In this document: in pieces, positions 15,138 through 23,891 of the stretch | Numbering within the stretch: position 1 is the first letter of the stretch | How the letters are laid out: each line of letters starts with the position of its first letter | Assembly: GCA_945952225.1 (NCBI GenBank) | Contig: CAMFHP010000005.1 | Coordinates: 62,001-126,000, forward strand | Direction of reading: 5' to 3' | Length of the DNA stretch: 64,000 nt | Origin: an uncultured Myxococcaceae bacterium | GTDB lineage: Bacteria; Myxococcota_A; Polyangia; Polyangiales; Ga0077539 | Program-made: the position numbers and the translations under genes | Notes under the pieces: model-generated | What the model saw: only the letters and a program-made list of their open reading frames with translations | What the model was told of the DNA's origin: nothing | The model's database searches: none

Positions 15138-16679
15138 TCAGCGCCCCCAGGGGCCCTCGGTGAGCCGACGCTCGGCGAGCTCGTGGAGCCACACCTCGAG
15201 GTTGGGATATCCCGCCCACACGCCTCCGCGGCGCATGCCCGCGGCGGTGCCGTTGTGGTCGTCGGTCATGGGGTCGAGTCCCTCGGCGCGCTCCCAGTCG
15301 TCGGGCATTCCATCGCGGTCGCTGTCGGCGGGCGCCGTGGGTGCGGGGTCGCGCGCGAAGGTGTCTCGCGCGGGGTTCGCGTCGACGCCGTCATCGAGCG
15401 CAACGCCGTCGGCCACGTAGCCCATGAGTCGACGGTCCATGGGGTCGCGGGGAAAGGCCCCGGCGTGGGCGAGCGCGTAGCGGCGCACGTCGCCCGAAGG
15501 GAGGTACTGCACCGCGGGATGGTCATGGCGCACGTCGCGGGCCCACGCGGGTCGCGGCGGCGCGGGCGCGTCGGCGAAGTCGTCGCAGCAGTAGTTGAGC
15601 TGCCAGTTCGTGCGGTCGGGGCGGTTGCTCAACACGTCGTCGTCGAAGAACACCGTGGAGCGCCCCGTGGGGTTCGCGAACCAGAGCATCGCGTAGCGGT
15701 ACGAGGGCCGCGCGACGCTCACGTTGCCCACCCAGTTGAGCGCGTAGAACGCATCGCCGCGGGGGTTCGACGCGGGGCCCGCGCGGTGGCCCGTGTCGAT
15801 GTAGTAGCGCTGGTCCCAGAGCAGGTTGTTCGAGAGTTCGAGCTGCATCGTGGAGCCCGCCGCCGCGGCGCTCTCGTGCGACACCTCGGGGTAGCGTCCG
15901 AGCGCGCGCACCCACGCCGTGCGGATCACCGCGATCGCATCGAGCGCGTAGCCCGCCGCGGGGTTCGAGTAGTTCATCAGCATGCCGCCGCGCACGGCGT
16001 GTTCGCCGAGGGTCTCGCCGAGGAGCGAGTCCTGCACGGTGACGTGGTTCGAGTACGAGAGCTCGATGGCCTCGTCGATCGCGTTCTCGGCGGACACGTG
16101 GTCGATCATCACGTTGCGCGAGTGACGGATGCGCAGCGCGTCGCCGTCGATGAGCTCGTTGCCGTCCTGCGGTCCGGGGCGCAGTCGCAGATGGCGCATC
16201 ACCACGTTGTCGACGCCCACCACGCCCGCGCCGCACGTGCTGTCGCAGAAGCGCGCCTCGTCGGTGTGGATGCCCCGCACGATGACCCCGCCCGGCGAGG
16301 TCTGCCCCGCGATCGTGACGTCTCCGTGGGCGATGTACGGCGACGCGTCGATGACCCCGCTCACGGCGAAGAGCACGTAGCGCGGGCCGGTCTCGGCGAG
16401 CGCGGCGGCGAGGGATCCGGGGCCCGTCGACGCGAGGGTGGTGACCCAGATCACGCGGCCGCCGCGTCCGCCCGTGGCCGATGCGCCGAAGCCCTCGGCG
16501 CCGGGAAACGCGCGCACGCCGTCGGAGGTCGAGGGCGTGAGCGTGGGCACCGTGGCCGCGGTCGCGCGGGCCATCGCGGGCGCGAGTCGCGTGCGGGGAA
16601 TGTCTGCCTCGGCGGGTGGCGCATCGGCGCACCGCGCGAGGGCGAAGGGGAGCAGCAGCGGTGCGAGTCGAACGCGCAT
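15138..16679 (-). CDS. Pectate-lyase-like (right-handed beta-helix) lipoprotein
   Basis: A 513-residue exported protein. The signal 'MRVRLAPLLLPFALARCADA' suggests a lipoprotein with Cys about residue 17. The body is a parallel beta-helix as in PL1 pectate lyases: 'AFPGAEGFGASATGGRGG', 'VIWVTTLASTGPGSLAAAL', 'RYVLFAVSGVID', 'VTIAGQTSPGGVIVRG' and 'MIDHVSAENAIDEAIEL' are standard turns of this family. The C-terminal part includes a calcium-loop type 'DSDRDGMPDDWERAEGLDP' as in thrombospondin-3 repeats. Likely a surface polysaccharide lyase or binding protein. The catalytic Arg of PL1 cannot be placed with certainty. Confidence 0.88.
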   Translation of the reverse strand: MRVRLAPLLLPFALARCADAPPAEADIPRTRLAPAMARATAATVPTLTPSTSDGVRAFPGAEGFGASATGGRGGRVIWVTTLASTGPGSLAAALAETGPRYVLFAVSGVIDASPYIAHGDVTIAGQTSPGGVIVRGIHTDEARFCDSTCGAGVVGVDNVVMRHLRLRPGPQDGNELIDGDALRIRHSRNVMIDHVSAENAIDEAIELSYSNHVTVQDSLLGETLGEHAVRGGMLMNYSNPAAGYALDAIAVIRTAWVRALGRYPEVSHESAAAAGSTMQLELSNNLLWDQRYYIDTGHRAGPASNPRGDAFYALNWVGNVSVARPSYRYAMLWFANPTGRSTVFFDDDVLSNRPDRTNWQLNYCCDDFADAPAPPRPAWARDVRHDHPAVQYLPSGDVRRYALAHAGAFPRDPMDRRLMGYVADGVALDDGVDANPARDTFARDPAPTAPADSDRDGMPDDWERAEGLDPMTDDHNGTAAGMRRGGVWAGYPNLEVWLHELAERRLTEGPWGR

Positions 16680-16773
16680 GGTCCGCGATCGTGCGGGAGT
16701 GCGCGCGTACGAGACAAGCGCGTCGGGCCGCGGCGGGTTGAGCGCGGCGCGAGCCGTGTGAGAGAGTTCGCGG

Positions 16774-18297
16774 GTGATGCGCGACGACGACACGTTCCTT
16801 CGCCCGCAGGGCCGCGCCGTGGGCATGGTGCTCTTCGCCCTCCTCGCGGGCTGCCCCACGCGCGGGAGCCTCGTGCCCCCCGGCAGCGACGGCGGCGTCA
16901 CGCCGATGGAAGACGCCCCTCCCCCCGATGTGCCTCCGCTCGGCGCGATGTGTACGCCGCCGGTGGCCACGCCGCGCACGGACCCGTGTGCGGGCACGGC
17001 GTCGTGCGGGCTGCCGCGGCAGGCGCGCGTGTCGGTGACGGGCGCGCGGTCGACGCTCACGGAGTTCCAGGTGAAGGTCACGCTGCCGGCGTCGATGCGG
17101 AGCGACGTGGGCACGGCCTGCGACCGCATGGTGTTCCGCACGGCGGCGGGCGTGTGGGCGCCGCACTTCGTGACCAACTGCGCGATGGGCGAGGTGTGGG
17201 TGCGCGTGCCCGAGATTCCCGCGGCGGGCGCCACGCTCACGCTCTACTACGGCGGCGGCGCGCCGGTGACCGCGGCCAACAGCTACGACGACACCTTCGA
17301 CCGCGTGCCCACGCACGCCGCGAACCTCCTCGGCGCGTGGACCTTCGACGAGGGAACGGGCACCCGCACGTGTCCCGTCGCGGGCACCGAACCCTTCGAT
17401 GCGTACACGCACGACACCCCCGTGGTGCGCGGCACGCCCGAGGCCGTGACCCCGCCCGCGCTCTGGAGCCGCGAGGCGCCGCCGTCGCTCCTCGCGCCGA
17501 CGAACGCCGCCGCGCGCTTCACGCGCAACCAGTGGTCGCTGAACTTCCCGCGCATGCAGATCATCCCCGACACGCGCAACCCCTCGCGCACGATCGAGGG
17601 ACGCATCGTGAACTGGCGCACGCAGCACGTGAAGCCGTTCCAGGCGGCCAACATGCAGCTCACGGTGGGCGTGTGGGTCTACACCGAGTCGCCCGCCGAC
17701 GCGTTCGAGGACAACTTCCAGACCGTGATCTGCGCGGGGTGGCCCGAGCACGCGACGCCGCCGTATCCGGGCGCGATGTTCGAGGGCTCGTCGATCTTCA
17801 ACCCCTGGGCGATCTTCTTCCGCTCCGACGACGCGACCAACTCGTTTCTGCAGGGCAATACGTGTGTGTACCCGTGCCTCAACGTGGACCAGTACGCCCA
17901 CGTCACGACGCGCGCGCCCTTCACGCAGGAGCAGTTCGTCCGCCGCTGGCACTTCGCGGCGATGACCGTCGACGTCACCACCACGCCCCACGCCACACGT
18001 CGCAGCTACTACGACGAGAACATGTACGAGTTCCCCCGCGACCTCGACCTCTGGCCGCAGGAGCGCTACTGCCCCGGCGGCGTGTGCCGCTATCCCCCGG
18101 ACACGCCCATCCAGTACTACGAAGCGCCGGTGATCATCGGCGCCGACATGAACGCCGGCGAGGCGCAGCTCGGCCTCGAAGGCAAGGTCGACGACCTCTT
18201 CGTCATCGCCCGCGCCGTCACCCCCGACGAGATGCGCGCGTACCGCGAGCGCCGGGCCTACAGCCCCGACCCCGTGGTCGCCACGGTCACTCCGTAA
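16774..18297 (+). CDS. DUF2341/LamG-type lipoprotein
   Basis: A 507-residue exported protein with lipoprotein signal 'VGMVLFALLAGC' (Cys about residue 27) after an N-terminal 'MMRDDDTFLRPQGRA' stretch. A Pro/Asp linker follows. Residues ~70-170 match DUF2341: 'QARVSVTGARSTLTEFQVKV' and 'VRVPEIPAAGATLTLYYGGG'. Residues ~190-500 look like a LamG/concanavalin domain ('LLGAWTFDEGTGTRTC', 'GKVDDLFVIARAVTPDEMRA', the usual end of LamG-3 domains). It is divergent from the pectate-lyase-like gene, 94 bp apart. Probably a surface sugar-binding protein. GTG start; ATG at 16777 is an alternative. Confidence 0.87.
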   Translation: MMRDDDTFLRPQGRAVGMVLFALLAGCPTRGSLVPPGSDGGVTPMEDAPPPDVPPLGAMCTPPVATPRTDPCAGTASCGLPRQARVSVTGARSTLTEFQVKVTLPASMRSDVGTACDRMVFRTAAGVWAPHFVTNCAMGEVWVRVPEIPAAGATLTLYYGGGAPVTAANSYDDTFDRVPTHAANLLGAWTFDEGTGTRTCPVAGTEPFDAYTHDTPVVRGTPEAVTPPALWSREAPPSLLAPTNAAARFTRNQWSLNFPRMQIIPDTRNPSRTIEGRIVNWRTQHVKPFQAANMQLTVGVWVYTESPADAFEDNFQTVICAGWPEHATPPYPGAMFEGSSIFNPWAIFFRSDDATNSFLQGNTCVYPCLNVDQYAHVTTRAPFTQEQFVRRWHFAAMTVDVTTTPHATRRSYYDENMYEFPRDLDLWPQERYCPGGVCRYPPDTPIQYYEAPVIIGADMNAGEAQLGLEGKVDDLFVIARAVTPDEMRAYRERRAYSPDPVVATVTP

Positions 18298-18310
18298 CGG
18301 ACATTCTCTG

Positions 18311-18604
18311 TCAGCGCACGCCGGGCGAGCGCCAGCGCTCCACGCGACGCGGCCAGGGCATGTCGTCGTCGCGGCGCGCGATGGTCTTCGCGAGCGCGAG
18401 GAGCTGCGTGACGTGGGCCTCGTCGAGCCCCTCGGGGGAGCCATCGAGCGTGGCGCCCGCGGCGGTGACGGCGATGCGCACGGTGTGTTCGCCCGAGGCC
18501 GTCTGCACGCACACCTCGTAGGCGGCGCGGGTGTCGTCGTGGTCGAGCAGCGTGAAGCGGTAGCGCACGCCGCGCTGGGGTTGGGTGCCGGAGAGTGCGG
18601 TCAT
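18311..18604 (-). CDS. Small hypothetical protein downstream of pyrC
   Basis: A 97-residue cytoplasmic protein with predicted beta-strands first ('GVRYRFTLLDHDDTRAAYEV', then 'EHTVRIAVTAAGATLDGS') and a helix at the end ('AHVTQLLALAKTIARR'). The ATG at 18604 overlaps the pyrC stop by 4 nt, which makes it a real coupled gene rather than the tail of the longer spurious reading frame on the same strand. No family recognised. Confidence 0.75.
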   Translation of the reverse strand: MTALSGTQPQRGVRYRFTLLDHDDTRAAYEVCVQTASGEHTVRIAVTAAGATLDGSPEGLDEAHVTQLLALAKTIARRDDDMPWPRRVERWRSPGVR

Positions 18605-19908
18605 GCGTCGCTCGCGCGTTCGTGGGTGAAGACCTCGTCGCCCGCCACGAAGGTGCGCACGACGGCGCCCTGCACGCGCACGCCCTCCCAGGGCGTGTTG
18701 CGGCTCTTCGAACGGAAGCGCGACGGGTCGATGGTCCAATGGAGTTCGGGGTCGATCACGGTGACGTCGGCGAGCGCGCCCACACGGAGCGCACCCGCGT
18801 CGAAGCCGAAGGCGCGGGCCGGGGCCGCCGTGAGCGCGTCGACGAGGCGCGAGGCCTTCACGCGCCCGCTGCGCACCAGGTCGAGGAGCAGCGCCACGCA
18901 GGTCTCGAGGCCCACCATGCCGTGCGCCGCCTCGGAGAACTCGCAGTCCTTCTCGATGGCCGCGTGCGGCGCGTGGTCCGTCGCGATGCAGTCGAGGGTG
19001 CCGTCGGCGAGCGCGTCGATGAGCGCGTCGACGTCGCCCCGCTCGCGCAGCGGCGGGTTCACCTTGCAGACCGTTCGGTATCCAAGCACCGCCTCGTCGG
19101 TGAGCGTGAGGTGGTGCGGCGTCACCTCGGCGGTCACGCGGATGCCCCGGGCCTTGGCCTCGCGCAGCAGCGCGGCGCTCCCCTGCGTGCTCGCGTGCGC
19201 GAGGTGGTAGTGCGCGCCGGTGGCCGCCGCGAGCATGAGGTCGCGCGCGACGATGTGATCCTCGGCGACGCGGGGCCAGCCCTTGAGCCCGAGTCGCGTG
19301 GCGATGGCGCCCTCGTGCATCTGCGCGCCCGCGGTGAGCGTGTGATCCTCGGCGTGCTGCACCACGGGGAGCCCGAAGGTGTGGGCGTACTCCAGCGCCC
19401 GTCGCATGACCGCCGCGTCGGTGACGCAGCGCCCGTCGTCGCTCACGGCCACGCAGCCCGCGTCGCGCAGGTCGGCCATCTCGGTGAGCTCGCGGCCCTG
19501 CTGCCCGCGCGTGATCGCGCCGATCGGATGCACGCGCACCACGCCGTGCGAGCGGGCCTTCGCGACCATCATCTCGGTGATGGCGCGGTTGTCGTTCACG
19601 GGGCGCGTGTTGGGCATGGCGCACACCGTGGTGAACCCTCCCGCGGCCGCCGCGCGCGTGCCCGACGCGATGTCTTCTTTGTACTCAAGCCCCGGCTCGC
19701 GCAGGTGCGTGTGCACGTCGACGAAGCCCGGCACCACCCAGCGCCCGCGGCAGTCGATCACCCGCGTGTCGCGCTCGGCGCCCGCCGCGAGGGCCGCTGC
19801 GCCGGGGCCCACGTGCGTGATGCGTCCGCCCTCGATCACCACGTCGGCGACGCCGTCGAAGCCCGAGGCCGGATCGATCACACGCCCATCGCGCAACACC
19901 GTTCGCAT
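18601..19908 (-). CDS. pyrC: Dihydroorotase (class I amidohydrolase)
   Basis: A 435-residue cytoplasmic zinc enzyme of pyrimidine synthesis, cyclising carbamoyl-aspartate to dihydroorotate. Class I/III DHOase features are all visible: 'VDVHTHLREPGLEYKEDIAS' (first zinc HxH and substrate-binding region), 'AMPNTRPVND', 'VQHAEDH' (zinc His), 'YHLAHAST' (zinc His) and 'CIATDHAPH' (catalytic Asp). The bridging Lys of some classes is not obvious, as in the group with unmodified ligands. The ATG at 19908 was chosen; upstream sequence is intergenic with a TATA-like GATATA. It overlaps the small downstream gene. Confidence 0.93.
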   Translation of the reverse strand: MRTVLRDGRVIDPASGFDGVADVVIEGGRITHVGPGAAALAAGAERDTRVIDCRGRWVVPGFVDVHTHLREPGLEYKEDIASGTRAAAAGGFTTVCAMPNTRPVNDNRAITEMMVAKARSHGVVRVHPIGAITRGQQGRELTEMADLRDAGCVAVSDDGRCVTDAAVMRRALEYAHTFGLPVVQHAEDHTLTAGAQMHEGAIATRLGLKGWPRVAEDHIVARDLMLAAATGAHYHLAHASTQGSAALLREAKARGIRVTAEVTPHHLTLTDEAVLGYRTVCKVNPPLRERGDVDALIDALADGTLDCIATDHAPHAAIEKDCEFSEAAHGMVGLETCVALLLDLVRSGRVKASRLVDALTAAPARAFGFDAGALRVGALADVTVIDPELHWTIDPSRFRSKSRNTPWEGVRVQGAVVRTFVAGDEVFTHERASDA

Positions 19909-19943
19909 GGCCGCGGCGTATATCACAACGCGGCCCCGCGCCG

Positions 19944-22900
19944 TCACCGCGGCACGAACCACCGGAACGCCGCGCCCGTGCCCGGTCCCGAGGGCGACGC
20001 GCCCGGCGCGCCGACGACCATCCACGTGCCCGCGGGCGTCGTCGAGGGCGCCACGGAGACGCTGCTGCCGAAGCGTGTGACCGCCGTCGTGTCGCCCACG
20101 GCCATGAGCCACGGGGCGCCCGTGAAGGTCGCATCACGCCCGCCGCGCCACACCATCACCGCGCCCGCGGCCACACCGCGGAGCGTGCGGTCTCCGGCGC
20201 CGGCCACGAGGTCGCGCACGCCGTCGCCGTCGAAGTCTGCGCCCGTGATCCCGAGCCCGAAGCGCGTGTCGGCGCCGTCGGGGCTCTGGAGCACGTAGTG
20301 GTCGGGCGCGCGCACGTCTTGAATCGCCACGCGTCGGTACGCGCCGTCGGAGAAGAGCGCGCCCACGCGTCCGGTGGGGCACGCGCGGTCGGGGCACAGG
20401 CCCGCGAGCCACGCGCCCGAGAGCACCTCGACGGCGGGGTCGGTGCCGTCACCGAGGGCCCACGACGACGCGCGTAGCAACAGATCGGGAACGCCGTCGC
20501 CGGTCACATCGCCCGGCGCGCCGAGCGTCGAGCCCGTGTACGTGGGCGGGCCGCGGTCGTAGTCGTCGTCGACGCGCGTGGAGACATCGCCCACACGGTT
20601 GTCGACGAGCCGCGACGCATCGACCGCGAGCTGGAGGTCGAAGGGCGTGGTGTGTCCCCGCGCGCACCGCGGGCCGAAGCCGAAGCGCACGACCACCCCC
20701 GCGCGCGCGCCGCCGACGAAGCCCGCGCCGGTCTCTGCGCATCCGTCGCCGTCGAGGTCGCCGAAGCCCGCGAGGCCCGAGAAGCCCGCTCCATCGGTGC
20801 GCGCGGGCCACCACGGCGCGGCGAGCTCATCACCGCACGCGACGGTGATGCGTCCCATCGTGTCGTCGGGGCGTCCGAGCACGACCTCGGCGCCCGACGC
20901 GTTGGTGTGCGCGACGAGCAGGTCTTCGTAGCCGTCGCGGTTCACGTCGCGCGCGTTGGTGACGAAGGCGCCGAGTCCGCCGCGCAGTCCGCGCTCGGCG
21001 TCGGGCTCACGCGGGTACACGTTCACGCGCTCGACGAAGCGCCCGTCGGCGGTCTGCGTGAAGATGCGCACGACGCCGCGCCCCGCGACCGAGGCCTCGA
21101 CGGTCGCACCGGCCGCCGTGCGGAGAAAACATCGGTTGTCGGCGGGTGTTGCGACGGCGCCGCGACGAACCACGTCCCATCCGCCCGAGGCCGCGTTGGG
21201 GTCGCCGAGGGCGAGGTCGAGGCGGCCGTCGCCGTTGAAATCGAGGGCCGTGAGGGCCGTGCCGAGCTGCGCGAAATCGCGATCGCCGGAGAGCACGCGC
21301 GTGCCCGTCGCCGCCGTCTGCGCGAACTGCGTGAGCGTGCCCACGCGCGGACGGAGCACCGACGCGATCGGCGCGTTCGCGAGCGGAGACGACACGAGCG
21401 CGACGCCCGCGGCGTTGGGTGCGAAGGGTCCTGCGAGCACCGCGGTGCCGTACGCGTCGCCACCGGAAAACAGCGGGAGCGAGAGGGGCGCGTGGGCGCT
21501 CCATCGTGCGGTGATGGCGGTGCGTGCGGTGGAGGCCACGAGCTCGACGGCGCCCGCGAAGGGACCGGCCGCAGTCTCGCGCAACGAGGCCGTCACGGCG
21601 AAGGCCCGCGCGCGCACGGCGGCGCTCGTCGACTCGATGGCGACGGCGCTGCCGAGGGCCTCGGTGCCCGCGCCCGATTGGGTCCATGTGGGCGTGAGCG
21701 TTCCGCCTGCGGTGAGGGCGCGCGCGAAGGACGCGTTGTCGAAGGCCCAGACCTTTCCCGGTGTGGGAACGCCGCCGATCCAGCCGCCCACGAGGTAGTC
21801 GTCGCTGCCGTCGCCGTCGAGGTCGCCCACGGCCGCGCTCGCGCCCGCCGCGTCGTTGCCCGTGCCCACGAACGACGCCCTCGCGCGCGCCGTCGTGAGG
21901 AACAGCGGCGACGCCACCGACGCCGCGCCCGCGAGGCCCGCCGCGTGGAACACGTAGAGCGCCCCGCGCGTGTCTCCATCGGGCACACCGGTCATGGGAT
22001 TGGCGTGCATGCGTGGCGCGCGCACCACGAGGGCCTCGCCCATGGGCGTGCGCAGCACCTCGACGCCCGCGCCGAACTGCGCGAGCCCGAGCGTTCCCGC
22101 GATCTCGATCACGCGCGACGGACGGCGTTCGAAGCCCATCGTGCGACCGAGGCCGCGGTAGATCACCACACGTCCGAGGTAGGGCGAACGATCGGTCGCG
22201 AGCGCGAGGGGAAGGCCCACCACGAGGTCGCGCACGCCGTCACCGTCCGCGTCGAAGAGCGCGGGCGGACTGTTCGCGAAGAGCGTCTCGCCGACGTGAC
22301 AGCGCGAGGGTGTCGGGTCGGGCACGAAGAGTTCGAGGGTCTGCCACGGGGTCGGGCCGAAGGGGCGCGCGGGGTCGCCCGATCCCTCGTGGAGGTAGAT
22401 GCGTCCCACGGCGGCGCAGGGCGCGTCGACGATGGCCGGACCGCGCGCGCCGGGCGACACGATGATGAGGTCGGGGCGCTCGCTGCCGATCACGTCGGCG
22501 ACCTGAAACGCGGCGCCGAAGCGCTCGTTCTCCGAGGCCCCGAGGAGCGCCTGCGTGGGCGTGCTGTGAAAGCCCTCGGGGGCGCCGGTCCACACCTCGA
22601 CGGAGCCCACGTTCACGCGGTGCAGATCGCGCTCGGGGCTGCCCACGAGCACGTCGTCGACGCCGTCGCCGTTCACGTCGAGCACGCGGAGCGCCTGGCC
22701 CGAGAAGTCGTTGGCGCGCGCGCCCTCGAAGCGCGCCGCGGGCGTCGCCGAGACGTTGCCGCGCGCGTCGCCGAGGTGCACCGACACGCGTCCGCCGTAG
22801 ACCGCCGCGCCGTGTAGAAAGGGCTGTCCCACCACGAGGTCGGCGTTGCCGTCGCCGTTCACGTCGCCCCACGCGAGCGTGCCCGAGGGGCTGCTCTCGC

Positions 22901-23891
22901 CGCGTCCTGCGGGTGTGCTCGTGAGCTCGTCGCCCACCACGATGCGCACCGTGGCGCGGTCGCCGGTGCCGAGGTCCTGCGCCGACACGGTGGAGACGCC
23001 CGCGTGTGCGCCCCGCGCGTCGAACCACAGCGCGTCGCCGTCACGCACGACCGAGCCGCCCGTTCCATCGACGGTGACCGAGGCGTTGAGCGCGTCGGTG
23101 CCGCCGACCCACGTGAGCGGAACACGGCGGCCCGCGGGCACGAGCAGCGTCGGCACGCGCGGCGCGAGCGTCACCCCATCGGCCACCTGCACGGTGACGG
23201 TGACCTCCTGCGTGCTCCCGCGATCGCGCACGATCCACGTCGCGAGGCCCGGCTGCGCGCCCGCGCGAAAGGTCGTGCCCGTGAGCGTTCCGACCGTCGC
23301 GGTCGATGCGTTGAGCGGACGCCACTCGGCCTCGCCCAGCGTGCCCGACACCGTGAACTGCACCGTGGCCCCGGGGCGCACCCGCGCGCTCGACGGCGAC
23401 ACGCGCATGGGGCCCACCACCTCGACGTGCGCCCGCGCCGACCGCGCGCACACGCCGTCGACGGCCTCGACGTCGAAGCTCGTCGCCTGCCCGCCCGCGA
23501 CGACGTTTCCGCCGGGCGTCACGAGCGTTCCGCGCAAGGTGGCAGCGTCGGCGAGCGCGCGAAAGAGCACGAGCCCCGTCGTGGGCGTCGGCACGGCGAA
23601 GCTCGCCACCGCGCCCGTCGCCAGCCGCAACGTCGTCGGCGTCACCACGAGGGCGGGACAGCCGACGTCGACCGATGCGTCGGAGATTTCCGATACGTCG
23701 GAGATTTCCGACACGTCGTCGAGTGGCTCCGTGGGAAGGTCCGTGCGGACGTCGCACGCGCACGCGTCGGTGGGCGATGGACGGTCTTCGACGACGACGG
23801 TCCCATCGGGCGGCGTGGGCGCGTTCTCGGGCGCACCGAAGCACCCCGCGGCGAGCGCCACGGACGCGAGGCACAGCATCGGGCGGCGCAT
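19944..23891 (-). CDS. Giant FG-GAP/VCBS-repeat lipoprotein
   Basis: A 1315-residue exported protein. The signal 'LCLASVALAAGC' gives Cys17, followed by an acidic linker containing two copies of VSEISD. Residues ~75-330 look like Ig-like/Big2 domains ('TLRLATGAVASF', 'VSPSSARVRPGATVQFTVSG'). From ~330 onward nine Asp-rich calcium loops of FG-GAP type are visible, for example 'DVNGDGNADLVVG', 'DVNGDGVDDVLVG', 'DADGDGVRDLVVG', 'DFNGDGRLDLALG' and 'DFDGDGVRDLVAG', implying one or two integrin-like propellers. Its ATG overlaps the stop of the DUF1501 gene by 1 nt (TGATG). Likely an adhesin or extracellular scaffold. An in-frame extension to 25535 lies inside two other genes and was rejected. Confidence 0.9.
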   Translation of the reverse strand: MRRPMLCLASVALAAGCFGAPENAPTPPDGTVVVEDRPSPTDACACDVRTDLPTEPLDDVSEISDVSEISDASVDVGCPALVVTPTTLRLATGAVASFAVPTPTTGLVLFRALADAATLRGTLVTPGGNVVAGGQATSFDVEAVDGVCARSARAHVEVVGPMRVSPSSARVRPGATVQFTVSGTLGEAEWRPLNASTATVGTLTGTTFRAGAQPGLATWIVRDRGSTQEVTVTVQVADGVTLAPRVPTLLVPAGRRVPLTWVGGTDALNASVTVDGTGGSVVRDGDALWFDARGAHAGVSTVSAQDLGTGDRATVRIVVGDELTSTPAGRGESSPSGTLAWGDVNGDGNADLVVGQPFLHGAAVYGGRVSVHLGDARGNVSATPAARFEGARANDFSGQALRVLDVNGDGVDDVLVGSPERDLHRVNVGSVEVWTGAPEGFHSTPTQALLGASENERFGAAFQVADVIGSERPDLIIVSPGARGPAIVDAPCAAVGRIYLHEGSGDPARPFGPTPWQTLELFVPDPTPSRCHVGETLFANSPPALFDADGDGVRDLVVGLPLALATDRSPYLGRVVIYRGLGRTMGFERRPSRVIEIAGTLGLAQFGAGVEVLRTPMGEALVVRAPRMHANPMTGVPDGDTRGALYVFHAAGLAGAASVASPLFLTTARARASFVGTGNDAAGASAAVGDLDGDGSDDYLVGGWIGGVPTPGKVWAFDNASFARALTAGGTLTPTWTQSGAGTEALGSAVAIESTSAAVRARAFAVTASLRETAAGPFAGAVELVASTARTAITARWSAHAPLSLPLFSGGDAYGTAVLAGPFAPNAAGVALVSSPLANAPIASVLRPRVGTLTQFAQTAATGTRVLSGDRDFAQLGTALTALDFNGDGRLDLALGDPNAASGGWDVVRRGAVATPADNRCFLRTAAGATVEASVAGRGVVRIFTQTADGRFVERVNVYPREPDAERGLRGGLGAFVTNARDVNRDGYEDLLVAHTNASGAEVVLGRPDDTMGRITVACGDELAAPWWPARTDGAGFSGLAGFGDLDGDGCAETGAGFVGGARAGVVVRFGFGPRCARGHTTPFDLQLAVDASRLVDNRVGDVSTRVDDDYDRGPPTYTGSTLGAPGDVTGDGVPDLLLRASSWALGDGTDPAVEVLSGAWLAGLCPDRACPTGRVGALFSDGAYRRVAIQDVRAPDHYVLQSPDGADTRFGLGITGADFDGDGVRDLVAGAGDRTLRGVAAGAVMVWRGGRDATFTGAPWLMAVGDTTAVTRFGSSVSVAPSTTPAGTWMVVGAPGASPSGPGTGAAFRWFVPR
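23679..23714 (-). repeat. Two 18-bp tandem repeats encoding VSEISD
   Basis: On the plus strand GTCGGAGATTTCCGATAC (23679-23696) is followed directly by GTCGGAGATTTCCGACAC (23697-23714). They code for two VSEISD units in the linker after the lipid-modified Cys of the FG-GAP protein. They are noticeably AT-richer than the surroundings. Confidence 0.9.

Noticed and set aside
15087-18521. Plus-strand open frame of 1144 codons
   Set aside because: It runs antisense to the pectate-lyase-like gene and then in another frame of the DUF2341 gene. Its product is Arg/His/Gly-rich without motifs, as expected from third-position GC bias on the opposite strand.
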